Assembly (NCBI GenBank): GCA_947253305.1
Contig: CAMXYZ010000022.1
Coordinates: 1-13,093, forward strand
Length of the DNA: 13,093 bases
Direction of reading: 5' to 3'
Origin: an uncultured Helcococcus sp.
GTDB taxonomy: Bacteria; Bacillota; Clostridia; Tissierellales; Peptoniphilaceae
This document shows positions 1-6,279 of the stretch, piece by piece. The translations under genes and the position numbers were made by a program. Under the pieces are notes generated by a model that was given only the letters and a program-made list of their open reading frames with translations, was not told the origin of the DNA and searched no databases. How positions within the stretch are numbered: the first letter of the stretch is position 1; each line of letters starts with the position of its first letter.

Positions 1-2
1 AG

Positions 3-506
3 ATAAATCTATATCAAGGACTACCAAAATCCGATAAATTAGAACTAATAATACAGAAATGCACAGAACTTGGTGTAAATAGTATAATACCATTTAATTC
101 TTCAAGAACAATTGTTAAATGGAGTGACAAAAAAGAAGAGAAAAAATTAAGAAGATATATGGAAATTGCTGAAGCTGCATCAAAGCAATCAAAGAGATGT
201 ATTATCCCGGAAATTAAAGAATCGATATCTTTTGAAAAAATGTGCGAAGAATTAAAAGGTAAGACTTCGATAGTTGCTTATGAAAATAGAGGTGAAAGTC
301 TAAAAGAAGTATTAAACGAAGTAAAAGATGATGAGATAAATATAATTATTGGAGCAGAAGGTGGATTTTCCGAAGAAGAAATTAATATGCTGGAGGATAT
401 CAATTCTTATGTAATCAATCTTGGAAATAGAATCTTAAGAACTGAGACTGCAGCTATATCATTAGTATCTATGATACAGTATGAGATTGGAGATATGAAC
501 AAATGA
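3..506 (+). CDS. rsmE: 16S rRNA (uracil-1498-N3)-methyltransferase RsmE, 5'-truncated by the window edge
   Basis: RsmE methylates N3 of U1498 in helix 44 of 16S rRNA in the assembled 30S subunit, using S-adenosylmethionine. The frame is open from base 3, so the visible 167 residues are the C-terminal two thirds of a family that is usually about 240-250 residues long; the first ATG in frame (159) is internal, not the start. Residues seen upstream of it (KSDKLELIIQKCTELGV) match the family's conserved 'K..K.d.iiqKatELGv' stretch. The SPOUT trefoil-knot methyltransferase signatures follow: GAEGGFSEEE at about fragment residues 117-126 and LGNRILRTETAA at about 140-151, which form the SAM-binding knot. 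The gene ends with TGA at 504-506. In many Clostridia it sits downstream of dnaK-dnaJ-prmA; that part would lie to the left. Identification is firm; only the N-terminal PUA-like domain is missing. Confidence 0.95.
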   Translation: MNLYQGLPKSDKLELIIQKCTELGVNSIIPFNSSRTIVKWSDKKEEKKLRRYMEIAEAASKQSKRCIIPEIKESISFEKMCEELKGKTSIVAYENRGESLKEVLNEVKDDEINIIIGAEGGFSEEEINMLEDINSYVINLGNRILRTETAAISLVSMIQYEIGDMNK

Positions 507-545
507 GAGGAGAGGAATTGCTAAAACGAGCTTTTTAATTAAAAT

Positions 546-574
546 TTGCAATATTTTTCACCATATTATATAAT
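546..574 (+). promoter_or_regulatory. Sigma-A-type promoter of rpsU
   Basis: TTGCAA (546-551) and a perfect TATAAT (569-574) are separated by exactly 17 bases, close to the housekeeping consensus. Transcription should begin near 581, giving an rpsU leader of about 45 bases. The leader holds a small inverted repeat, AACCT-CAA-AGGTT (584-596), 5 bp with a 3-base loop, which could be a minor 5' stabilising hairpin. No other good -35/-10 pair was seen in the gap between rsmE and rpsU. The call is by eye. Confidence 0.7.
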
Positions 575-626
575 GTTTGAGTAAACCTCAAAGGTTATAT
601 AAATTATCTAATAAGGGGGTGAAGAG

Positions 627-806
627 ATGACAGAGATTAGAGTTGGAGAAAACGAATCAATTGATAGTGCTTTAAAGAGATTTAAAAGAGAATGTGCGCG
701 TTCAGGAGTTCTTTCAGAATACAAGAGAAAAGAATACTATGAAAAACCATCAGTAGTAAAGAAAAGAAAAATTGACGCAGCAAAGAGAAAGAGAAGAAGA
801 GGATAA
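627..806 (+). CDS. rpsU: 30S ribosomal protein bS21
   Basis: bS21 is a small basic protein of the 30S platform, near the 3' end of 16S rRNA, with a role in initiation. The 59-residue product starts [20 protein letters not shown], continues with the family's '[22 protein letters not shown]' region and ends in a Lys/Arg-rich tail (KRKRRRG), which fits the usual 57-60 residues in Firmicutes. The ATG at 627 follows an AAGGGGGTG ribosome binding site (613-621). It appears to be transcribed on its own: a near-consensus promoter lies directly upstream and an intrinsic terminator directly downstream. In many Firmicutes a yqeY (GatB/YqeY) gene follows rpsU; here it does not. In enterobacteria rpsU heads the rpsU-dnaG-rpoD operon, whereas here dnaG and rpoD lie about 10 kb downstream on the same strand. 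Confidence 0.97.
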   Translation: MTEIRVGENESIDSALKRFKRECARSGVLSEYKRKEYYEKPSVVKKRKIDAAKRKRRRG

Positions 807-868
807 TTGTTCTCTACTTGACTTTTATAATTATTACAATATAAGGTAATAAATAAATTTTGATATTT

Positions 869-905
869 AAGGATGTAACAAAGAAATTTTGTTATGTCCT
901 TTTTT
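869..905 (+). terminator. Intrinsic terminator after rpsU
   Basis: The left arm AAGGATGTAACAAA (869-882) pairs with TTTGTTATGTCCTT (888-901) around the loop GAAAT. All 14 positions pair if two adjacent G-U wobbles in the middle are allowed. A T run continues to 905. This is a well-formed Rho-independent terminator about 60 bases beyond the rpsU stop. It separates rpsU from the nfeD-floA transcription unit. Confidence 0.88.
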
Positions 906-1027
906 GATTTTAAATTCATTATAAAAGTTGTAAATAAAAGAAAAATATTATTTTATTATGAGTAAACTATATTTCATTTAAATTTCAATAATATAGTCTA
1001 AAATTTTAGGAAAATTTGTTCAGTATA
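906..1027. other. AT-rich intergenic DNA between rpsU terminator and nfeD promoter
   Basis: The gap between rpsU and nfeD is 305 bases (807-1111). Its first part contains the rpsU terminator and its last part a probable promoter, inverted repeat and ribosome binding site, annotated separately. In the remaining stretch I see no coding signal, RNA gene or repeat on either strand. The reverse-strand open frame over 737-919 runs through rpsU and its terminator, has a phenylalanine/leucine-rich unstructured composition and is a shadow. Confidence 0.6.
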
Positions 1028-1036
1028 TGGTAAAAT
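1028..1036 (+). promoter_or_regulatory. Probable extended -10 promoter for the nfeD-floA unit
   Basis: TGG-TAAAAT (1028-1036) matches the extended -10 form TGnTAtaAT with one mismatch in the hexamer. No good -35 sits at 16-18 bases upstream, which extended -10 promoters tolerate. The expected start is near 1043, about 70 bases before the nfeD ATG. An alternative pair, TTGTTC (1016-1021) with GATATA (1040-1045) at an 18-base spacing, is possible. Some promoter is required here because rpsU ends at a strong terminator. Confidence 0.45.
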
Positions 1037-1050
1037 AAAGATATAAAAAT

Positions 1051-1062
1051 GACCATTTGGTC
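1051..1062. promoter_or_regulatory. Inverted repeat GACCA-TT-TGGTC, candidate operator
   Basis: GACCATTTGGTC has perfect 5-base half-sites around a 2-base centre. It lies just downstream of the expected start of nfeD transcription, where a bound repressor would block elongation. From general knowledge, short palindromes of the TGACCA..TGGTCA kind are common as operators of TetR-family repressors in Firmicutes. The regulator assignment is inference, since no TetR-like gene is in the window. It is too short to be a terminator and has no T run. Confidence 0.4.
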
Positions 1063-1111
1063 TGATTTACAATTAATAAAATTGGGTAAAAAATATTGAA
1101 AGGAGGTTAAG

Positions 1112-1603
1112 ATGTTAACAAATTTTATTAATTCAGAAATTTTACTAATTTTAATACTAAGTGCAGCGTTGATTGCTATAGCTCTTGAAGTATTAATACC
1201 AAGTTTTGGCGTGATTGGTTTAGCAGGTATTTATCTACTAGTTGAATCTATATTAGCTATTCAAAACTTTGAAAATCCTTATAGAGCAATATTTATTTCG
1301 ATTGTTATAGCGTTGATAATGACTGTAGTTATTTCTAAGTATCTATTAAGAAATATCAAAAATAATAGATTGGTATTGAATCAAAGTATGTCAGTAACAA
1401 AAGGAAATAAGAATAAAGCAGTTGGAGAAGATTTTGTCGGAAAGACTGGTATAGTTGTTAAAGTCTTGAGACCTTCTGGAGAAGTTAAAATTGAGGATGA
1501 AGTTTACGATGCAATATCTAATGGAGACTTCATTGATCGTAATAGTAAAGTTATAGTTGAAGAAATTAAGGGAAGTCAATTAATTTGTAAAAAAATAGAT
1601 TAA
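1112..1603 (+). CDS. NfeD-like membrane protein, short (NfeD1b) form
   Basis: NfeD-family proteins are membrane partners of SPFH proteins and are thought to help organise or stabilise flotillin microdomains; no enzymatic role is expected for this short form, which lacks the ClpP-like serine protease domain of long NfeD. The 163 residues show three hydrophobic segments at about 8-29, 33-51 and 57-78, then a linker and a soluble beta-rich domain from about 108. There '[27 protein letters not shown]' and the C-terminal '[11 protein letters not shown]' match the NfeD OB-fold domain. A strong ribosome binding site, AAAGGAGG, precedes the ATG with a 5-base spacing. The gene lies 13 bases before floA; the nfeD-floA pair is the conserved arrangement (yqeZ-yqfA in Bacillus subtilis). 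Upstream are a likely promoter and an inverted repeat that may regulate the pair. Confidence 0.88.
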   Translation: MLTNFINSEILLILILSAALIAIALEVLIPSFGVIGLAGIYLLVESILAIQNFENPYRAIFISIVIALIMTVVISKYLLRNIKNNRLVLNQSMSVTKGNKNKAVGEDFVGKTGIVVKVLRPSGEVKIEDEVYDAISNGDFIDRNSKVIVEEIKGSQLICKKID

Positions 1604-1616
1604 ATCAGGAGGATTT

Positions 1617-2633
1617 ATGTTAGATTTATTACTCGCATTAACAAGTACTAATGGAGGATTTGTAGGAATTATTTTTATAATTGTTATAGCATTTATATTG
1701 GTATCATTGTTCCTAACATTTATACCAGTTGGATTATGGATTACAGCATTCTTTTCAGGTGTAAAAGTTGGGCTAGGTACACTAGTAGGTATGAGACTTA
1801 GAAGAGTTTCACCTCATAGAATAATTAATCCACTTATCAAAGCTACAAAGGGGGGAATTAAAATTGAAATTAATGAATTAGAAGCTCATTATTTATCAGG
1901 TGGTGACGTTAATAGAGTTGTAGATGCTTTAATAGCTGCTCAAAGAGCAGATATAGACTTAGAGTTTGAACAAGCTGCAGCAATTGACCTTGCAGGTAGA
2001 GATGTATTTGAAGCAGTTCAAATATCTGTTAATCCAAAAGTTATTCAAACTCCAATTATAGCAGCAGTTGCTATGGACGGTATTGAAATTAAAGCAATCG
2101 CTAAAGTAACAGTAAGAGCTAATCTAGACAGATTAGTCGGTGGTGCTGGAGAAGAGACAATTATATCCAGAGTTGGTGAAGGTATAGTTACAACTGTAGG
2201 TTCATCAAAATCTCATAAAGATGTATTAGAAAATCCTGATTTAATTTCAAGAAATGTTTTAGAAAAAGGTTTAGACTCAGGTACAGCATTTGAAATTCTA
2301 TCAATCGATATCGCTGATGTCGATGTAGGAAGAAATATAGGTGCTGCACTTCAAGCTGATCAAGCTGAAGCTGATAAGAAAATTGCTCAAGCTAAAGCGG
2401 AAGAAAGAAGAGCTATGGCTGTTGCTCAAGAACAAGAAATGCAAGCCGAAGTTCGTAGAATGAAGGCTAAAGTTGTTGAAGCGCAATCACAAGTTCCTCT
2501 AGCATTAGCAGAAGCATTAAAAACAGGTAATCTTGGGGTAGTAGATTATTACAAACTACAAAATATTCAAGCAGATACCGAAATGAGAAAAAACATTGCA
2601 GGAGAAGAAGATACAGAAGTAGATGGTGAGTAA
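1617..2633 (+). CDS. floA: Flotillin-like protein FloA (SPFH/band 7 family)
   Basis: FloA is a membrane scaffold that assembles into oligomeric foci (functional membrane microdomains) and affects membrane fluidity and the activity of membrane-bound enzymes. The 338-residue product begins with a single hydrophobic hairpin at about 16-47 that anchors it without a cleavable signal. It continues with the SPFH domain (about 55-245), containing the FloA-typical '[21 protein letters not shown]' region and 'GVGEGI/TTVGSS'-like core. An Ala/Glu/Lys/Gln-rich coiled coil follows (about 245-295; [20 protein letters not shown]), and the family's C-terminal '[32 protein letters not shown]'-type segment completes it. 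Length fits FloA (about 330 residues). AGGAGG lies 4 bases before the ATG. It follows nfeD by 13 bases and is followed after 2 bases by an unrecognised gene, the position held by yqfB in B. subtilis. Confidence 0.95.
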   Translation: MLDLLLALTSTNGGFVGIIFIIVIAFILVSLFLTFIPVGLWITAFFSGVKVGLGTLVGMRLRRVSPHRIINPLIKATKGGIKIEINELEAHYLSGGDVNRVVDALIAAQRADIDLEFEQAAAIDLAGRDVFEAVQISVNPKVIQTPIIAAVAMDGIEIKAIAKVTVRANLDRLVGGAGEETIISRVGEGIVTTVGSSKSHKDVLENPDLISRNVLEKGLDSGTAFEILSIDIADVDVGRNIGAALQADQAEADKKIAQAKAEERRAMAVAQEQEMQAEVRRMKAKVVEAQSQVPLALAEALKTGNLGVVDYYKLQNIQADTEMRKNIAGEEDTEVDGE

Positions 2634-2635
2634 TT

Positions 2636-3172
2636 ATGAGCTCATTCAGAAAACTACTTGATGAAATTGCTGAAGAAATCATTAAAGAATTAGAAGGTCA
2701 AGATAAGAAAACTAAGGAATATGATAAGCTTCAGGAATTTCTAAAAGATAAGAAACATCAATCTAAAAAAATACAAAATACTAATCAGAACAAACAAAAA
2801 AGTATTCAAGCTCTACCAAATTATCAAATGAGTAGTAATAGTAATTTTGATAGGACTATTACGCAACAAAAAGATAATAATTTGATTACAAGAAGTGAAA
2901 ATTATCAAGGTGAAAATTCAATTCAAGGACAAAAAAGCCTATTAGAAAAAGATAGATTAGAAAATGCGAATAATCGAAGAACGAATTCATTTACTGATAC
3001 TCTTTATCATAGTAAAAAGAAAAATGATGAATTAAAGCTTGAAAAACTTAACGAAGATAATTCTAAAAAAGTTTCCTATAAGGGGCATAGTGAGATTAGT
3101 AAAAAATTGAGAAAGAAAAATACAGCGAGAGAAGCTTTTATAAGTAGTATAATATTTGATAGGAAAATATAG
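2636..3172 (+). CDS. Unrecognised polar, low-complexity protein between floA and phoH
   Basis: I do not recognise this 178-residue protein. The N-terminal 45 residues (SSFRKLLDEIAEEIIKELEG...) look like an amphipathic, charged helix. The middle (about 45-130) is rich in Asn, Gln, Ser and Lys and is probably disordered. The C-terminal 25 residues are basic and then hydrophobic (LRKKNTAREAFISSIIFDRKI), resembling a conserved short helix of the 'REAhhhSEIhg' type that I recall at the end of many clostridial hypothetical proteins in this position. There is no signal peptide, membrane segment or cysteine. It starts 2 bases after the floA stop with only a weak GGTGAG ribosome binding site, so it is probably translationally coupled to floA. 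Its stop codon (3170-3172) lies inside a hairpin stem that precedes phoH. A role linked to FloA is inference from position only. Confidence 0.75.
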   Translation: MSSFRKLLDEIAEEIIKELEGQDKKTKEYDKLQEFLKDKKHQSKKIQNTNQNKQKSIQALPNYQMSSNSNFDRTITQQKDNNLITRSENYQGENSIQGQKSLLEKDRLENANNRRTNSFTDTLYHSKKKNDELKLEKLNEDNSKKVSYKGHSEISKKLRKKNTAREAFISSIIFDRKI

Positions 3173-3194
3173 GGGGATTTCCTCTATATTTTTC
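3162..3194 (+). terminator. Strong hairpin before phoH; weak terminator, attenuator or processing site
   Basis: AAAATATAGGGG (3164-3175) pairs with CCTCTATATTTT (3181-3192) around the loop GATTT, with one G-U wobble. It can be extended by two pairs to 3162 and 3194, giving a 14-bp stem. The T-rich part lies within the right arm rather than after it, and the following bases are CGCGC, so this is not a textbook terminator. It overlaps the stop codon of the preceding gene and ends 9 bases before the phoH ribosome binding site. It may reduce read-through, mark an RNA cleavage point or protect the upstream mRNA. Confidence 0.55.
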
Positions 3195-3203
3195 GCGCTT
3201 AAT

Positions 3204-3217
3204 AGGAGGACATTATC
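3204..3217 (+). promoter_or_regulatory. phoH ribosome binding site and non-canonical start
   Basis: AGGAGG (3204-3209) is a full Shine-Dalgarno match. The phoH frame has a TAG at 3203-3205, and between it and the TTG at 3341 there is no ATG, GTG or TTG. The only codons at start-like positions are ATT (3212-3214, 2 bases after AGGAGG) and ATC (3215-3217, 5 bases after). The spacings used by nfeD, floA and rpoD in this window are 4-5 bases, so ATC fits best. Confidence 0.65.
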
Positions 3218-4201
3218 AAAGAAACAAAATACGAAATTAATAATCCAGAACAATTAAATATTTTATTTGGAGATTTAGATAGAAATATCACATTAATTGA
3301 AAGAGAACTAGGTGTTAGAATCAAAATTGTAGAAAATCATTTGAATATACGTGGCGATAAAGACATGATTAAGCTAACAACTCATCTTTTAGATGTCTTA
3401 TTTGATATAATAGAAGCAAAGGGTGAATTAAAAATAGAAGATGTTAGATATGCGATTAGCATGGAGAAAAAAAATAATAGTGATAATATAAAAGACTATC
3501 TAAATGATATCATTGTTACAACATATCAAGGTAAACCAATAAGACCAAAGACAATAGGACAGAAAAGATATGTAGATATAATTAGAGATAATGATGTAGT
3601 ATTTGGTATCGGTCCTGCTGGTACTGGTAAGACTTATTTAGCTATGGCTATGGCTATTGAAAAATTCAAAAATAAAGAAGTTTCAAGATTGATACTTACA
3701 AGACCAGCCGTAGAAGCAGGCGAAAGTTTAGGATTTTTACCAGGTGATTTACAAGAGAAGATAGATCCATATTTAAGACCTTTATATGATGCTTTATTTG
3801 AAATAATGGGACCAGAGACATATCAAAAATTAATGGAAAGAGATGTTATAGAAGTGGCACCTCTTGCATATATGAGGGGAAGAACATTAGATAATGCATT
3901 TGTAATATTGGATGAAGCACAAAATACTACACCTGAACAAATGAAGATGTTTTTAACAAGAATTGGTTATGGTTCTAAAGCAATTATTACCGGAGATATT
4001 ACACAATTAGACTTACCAAGAGGTAAGAAATCCGGGTTAATTACTATTAGAAATATATTGAGAAATGTTAAAGGAATTGAATTCGTAGAATTTGATGAAA
4101 CAGATGTTGTTAGACATCCATTAGTTCAAAGAATTATAGAAGCATATAATGAATACGATAAGAGGCTTAAAGATGGAAGTTCTAATAGAGAATCTAAGTG
4201 A
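3215..4201 (+). CDS. phoH: PhoH-family P-loop ATPase, probable ATC start
   Basis: PhoH-like proteins are cytoplasmic ATPases related to superfamily I helicases. They are almost always next to ybeY in Firmicutes, and a role in RNA or ribosome metabolism is suspected. Read from ATC at 3215 the protein is 328 residues. The N-terminal region (ETKYEINNPEQLNILFGDLDRNITLIERELGVRIKI...) matches the family's 'LFG..D.Ni..ie..l.v.i' domain and lies mostly before the first conventional start, TTG 3341, so the true start must be upstream. Walker A GPAGTGKT is at about 133-140 and Walker B FVILDEAQ at about 229-236; 'TRPAVEAGESLGFLPGD' and 'GDITQLDLP' are also family hallmarks. The 3' end overlaps ybeY by 29 bases. 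The start codon is odd: ATG is missing where a single-base change (ATC for ATG) would give MKETKYEI. A sequence error is possible. Function is firm; the start is inferred. Confidence 0.92.
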   Translation: MKETKYEINNPEQLNILFGDLDRNITLIERELGVRIKIVENHLNIRGDKDMIKLTTHLLDVLFDIIEAKGELKIEDVRYAISMEKKNNSDNIKDYLNDIIVTTYQGKPIRPKTIGQKRYVDIIRDNDVVFGIGPAGTGKTYLAMAMAIEKFKNKEVSRLILTRPAVEAGESLGFLPGDLQEKIDPYLRPLYDALFEIMGPETYQKLMERDVIEVAPLAYMRGRTLDNAFVILDEAQNTTPEQMKMFLTRIGYGSKAIITGDITQLDLPRGKKSGLITIRNILRNVKGIEFVEFDETDVVRHPLVQRIIEAYNEYDKRLKDGSSNRESK

Positions 4202-4622
4202 TGATCTAGGTATAGATGAAAAAATAGAAAATAGGATTGTAAATGCTATTAAAGAGTCTCTCTTACATCTTGGATATGGATTAGATTACGAAATATCTTA
4301 TTCTATAGTTAATGAAGATGAGATACAAAGGCTCAATAGAGAATATAGAGGAGTAGATAGTATTACTGATGTATTATCTTTTCCTTTATTCGAAAGAGAT
4401 GATATTCCAGAATTCGGTATGCTTGGTGATATAGTAGTTTGCAGTACTAGACTTAAGGAACAAGCGGAAGAATTTGGCCACAGCTATGATAGAGAATTGA
4501 TATATTTAACAGTTCATTCATTACTTCATCTCTTAGGATATGATCATATTGAAGAAGCTGATAAATTAGATATGAGAAAGAAAGAAAAAGAAATAATGAA
4601 AAAAATTGGAGTTTTTAAATGA
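4173..4622 (+). CDS. ybeY: Endoribonuclease YbeY (16S rRNA maturation)
   Basis: YbeY is a zinc-dependent single-strand endoribonuclease needed for 16S rRNA 3'-end maturation and 70S quality control. With the start at ATG 4173 (MEVLIENLSDD) the protein is 149 residues, typical of the family. An in-frame ATG at 4149 would add eight residues inside phoH; I prefer 4173 because the family begins at about this point and an AGAGG site lies before it. The substrate-binding region 'LNREYRGVDSITDVLSFP' is at about 54-71. The metal site 'HSLLHLLGYDH' carries the three His ligands at about 115, 119 and 125. It overlaps phoH by 29 bases and the next gene by 4 (ATGA), which suggests translational coupling. 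Its close link to phoH, era and recO is a conserved Firmicutes arrangement. Confidence 0.95.
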   Translation: MEVLIENLSDDLGIDEKIENRIVNAIKESLLHLGYGLDYEISYSIVNEDEIQRLNREYRGVDSITDVLSFPLFERDDIPEFGMLGDIVVCSTRLKEQAEEFGHSYDRELIYLTVHSLLHLLGYDHIEEADKLDMRKKEKEIMKKIGVFK

Positions 4623-5383
4623 GAAAATCTTCAAATAATGAGAATGAAAAAAAATATGTAGATGAATTACGCGAAAATAGAAATTTGATGGATTCATTTA
4701 ATAGTGCTATCGAAGGTATAGTTAATAGCATCAATACTGAAAGAAATATGAAGGTACATATATTAATTGCAATATTAATATTAGGAATATCAGTATTATT
4801 AGATTTTACGAGAGTTGAATTAATAATTATATCTATAACTATAGTTTCAGTATTATCAGCAGAATTAATAAATACAGCAATCGAAACTTTAACTGATTTA
4901 GCATCAGATGGAAATTACAATGAATTAGCAAAGAGAACAAAAGATATTTCGGCTGGAGCAGTATTATTGACGGCTATCAATTCTATATTTGTAGCATATT
5001 TATTGATATATCCAAAGATTAAATCAATATTTGATGGTGAGACGATGCTATTAAAGATAATGGATAGCAAGGAACATTTACTCGTAATATCTGTCGCAGC
5101 AACTGTATTACTGGTGATTTTCTTAAAAGGAGTATTTTATAAGACAAATACAACATTCCTTAAAGGTGGTTCGGTATCAGGACATTCTGCATTAGCTTTT
5201 AATCTTGCGACAATAGGATCAGTACTTTCAAAAAGCTATATAGTTAGTGTGTTATTTTTTGGAGTAGCTGTGCTCGTTGCTCAGTCTAGAGTGGAGTCCG
5301 AGACTCATACTATATTGGAAGTTATCTTAGGAGGACTTCTCGGGGTGCTGTTAGGATTAATAATGTTTTTTAGATTTATATAA
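4619..5383 (+). CDS. Fused DgkA-type lipid kinase and PAP2-type phosphatase membrane protein
   Basis: This 254-residue membrane protein joins two lipid-phosphate activities. Residues about 25-135 are a prokaryotic diacylglycerol/undecaprenol kinase: SFNSAIEGI, two or three hydrophobic helices, the active-site stretch ELINTAIE (82-89) and KDISAGAV (108-115). Residues about 150-254 are a PAP2 (type 2 phosphatidic acid phosphatase) core: SGHSA (SGH 187-189) and SRVESETH (223-230), the SRx5H motif whose His is the proton-transfer/nucleophile residue. The first PAP2 motif (Kx6RP) is not clear, with K175 and K182 as the only likely remnants, and the last acidic residue of SRx5Hx3D is Glu (234). By analogy with Gram-positive DgkA (undecaprenol kinase) and PAP2 undecaprenyl-PP phosphatases, both halves could feed the undecaprenyl-phosphate pool for cell-wall synthesis; substrate is inferred. 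B. subtilis encodes only the kinase here. The start overlaps ybeY by 4 bases and the stop is 8 bases before era. Confidence 0.9.
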   Translation: MRKSSNNENEKKYVDELRENRNLMDSFNSAIEGIVNSINTERNMKVHILIAILILGISVLLDFTRVELIIISITIVSVLSAELINTAIETLTDLASDGNYNELAKRTKDISAGAVLLTAINSIFVAYLLIYPKIKSIFDGETMLLKIMDSKEHLLVISVAATVLLVIFLKGVFYKTNTTFLKGGSVSGHSALAFNLATIGSVLSKSYIVSVLFFGVAVLVAQSRVESETHTILEVILGGLLGVLLGLIMFFRFI

Positions 5384-5391
5384 GGAGAATT

Positions 5392-6279
5392 ATGTTTAAA
5401 TCAGGCTTTGTTACAGTTATAGGAAGACCTAATGTTGGTAAATCAACATTGTTAAATGGTCTAATCGGAGAGAAAATATCTATAATTTCCGATAAACCAC
5501 AGACTACAAGAAATAGAATACAAATGATATATACTGATGATAAGATGCAAGTTGTTTTTTTAGATACACCAGGTATTCAAAATCCTAAAAATAAATTAGG
5601 AGACTACATGTTATCAGTATCAAAGAATACTTTAAATGAGGTCGATCTTATAACATTCATAGTAGATTTGAGTGAGGATATAGGAGAATTAGATAATTAT
5701 ATTATTAATCTTTTAGAAGGAATAGATACAAAGGTGATTTTATTAATTAATAAAATTGATTTAGCTGAAAGTAAAGTCGAAGTAGATTTATTAGTTAAGA
5801 AATACACAGATATGAATATATTTGATAAAATCATACCGATATCTGCACTTGAAGAGAAAAATTATGATAAATATTTAGAATATATATATGATGTTCTAGA
5901 TGAAGGTCCAATGTATTATCCTGAGGACATGATAACAGATCAACCAGAGAGAAATATCATTGCAGAAATTATAAGAGAAAAAGTTTTACTAAATATGTAT
6001 GATGAGATACCTCACGGTATTGCAGTAGAAATAATGAAAATATCAGAGAGAAAAGATAAGAATCTATTAGATATTGACGCCAATTTATATGTGGAGCAAA
6101 ATTCACATAAGGGAATGGTTATTGGAAAAGGTGGACAAATGCTTAAAACTATAGGTTCACAGGCTAGAGTTGATATAGAAAAATTATTAGATATTAGAGT
6201 TAATTTAAAAATTTGGGTAAAAGTTGCCAAAGATTGGCGTAAAAAAGATACAAGGGTTAAGGACTTTGGATATAGATAA
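5392..6279 (+). CDS. era: GTPase Era
   Basis: Era is an essential GTPase that binds the 3' end of 16S rRNA and checks 30S assembly at the membrane periphery. The 295-residue product has GRPNVGKS (G1, 11-18), a switch I region with TTRN, DTPG (G3, 58-61), NKID (G4, 120-123) and SAL (G5, 151-153). The C-terminal KH domain carries GMVIGKGGQMLKTIG at about 241-255, and the protein ends with the Era-typical 'WVKVAKDWRKKD' segment. Length is normal. An AAGGAG ribosome binding site lies before the ATG. The next gene, recO, starts inside its 3' end. With ybeY upstream it forms a 16S rRNA 3'-end maturation pair. Confidence 0.98.
   Translation: MFKSGFVTVIGRPNVGKSTLLNGLIGEKISIISDKPQTTRNRIQMIYTDDKMQVVFLDTPGIQNPKNKLGDYMLSVSKNTLNEVDLITFIVDLSEDIGELDNYIINLLEGIDTKVILLINKIDLAESKVEVDLLVKKYTDMNIFDKIIPISALEEKNYDKYLEYIYDVLDEGPMYYPEDMITDQPERNIIAEIIREKVLLNMYDEIPHGIAVEIMKISERKDKNLLDIDANLYVEQNSHKGMVIGKGGQMLKTIGSQARVDIEKLLDIRVNLKIWVKVAKDWRKKDTRVKDFGYR

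Noticed and set aside
522..537. TAAAA-CGAGCT-TTTTA as a terminator after rsmE
   Set aside because: The stem is only five A-T pairs with no G-C pair, too weak to call.
3107..3153. Possible phoH promoter (TTGAGA and TATAAT at 3148-3153)
   Set aside because: The -10 is good, but the only -35-like hexamer is 35 bases upstream and there is no TGn extension, so I do not call it, although a weak promoter cannot be excluded.
4149..4172. Upstream ATG for ybeY
   Set aside because: It would add eight residues not expected in the family. ATG 4173 has a suitable AGAGG site and matches the usual N-terminus.
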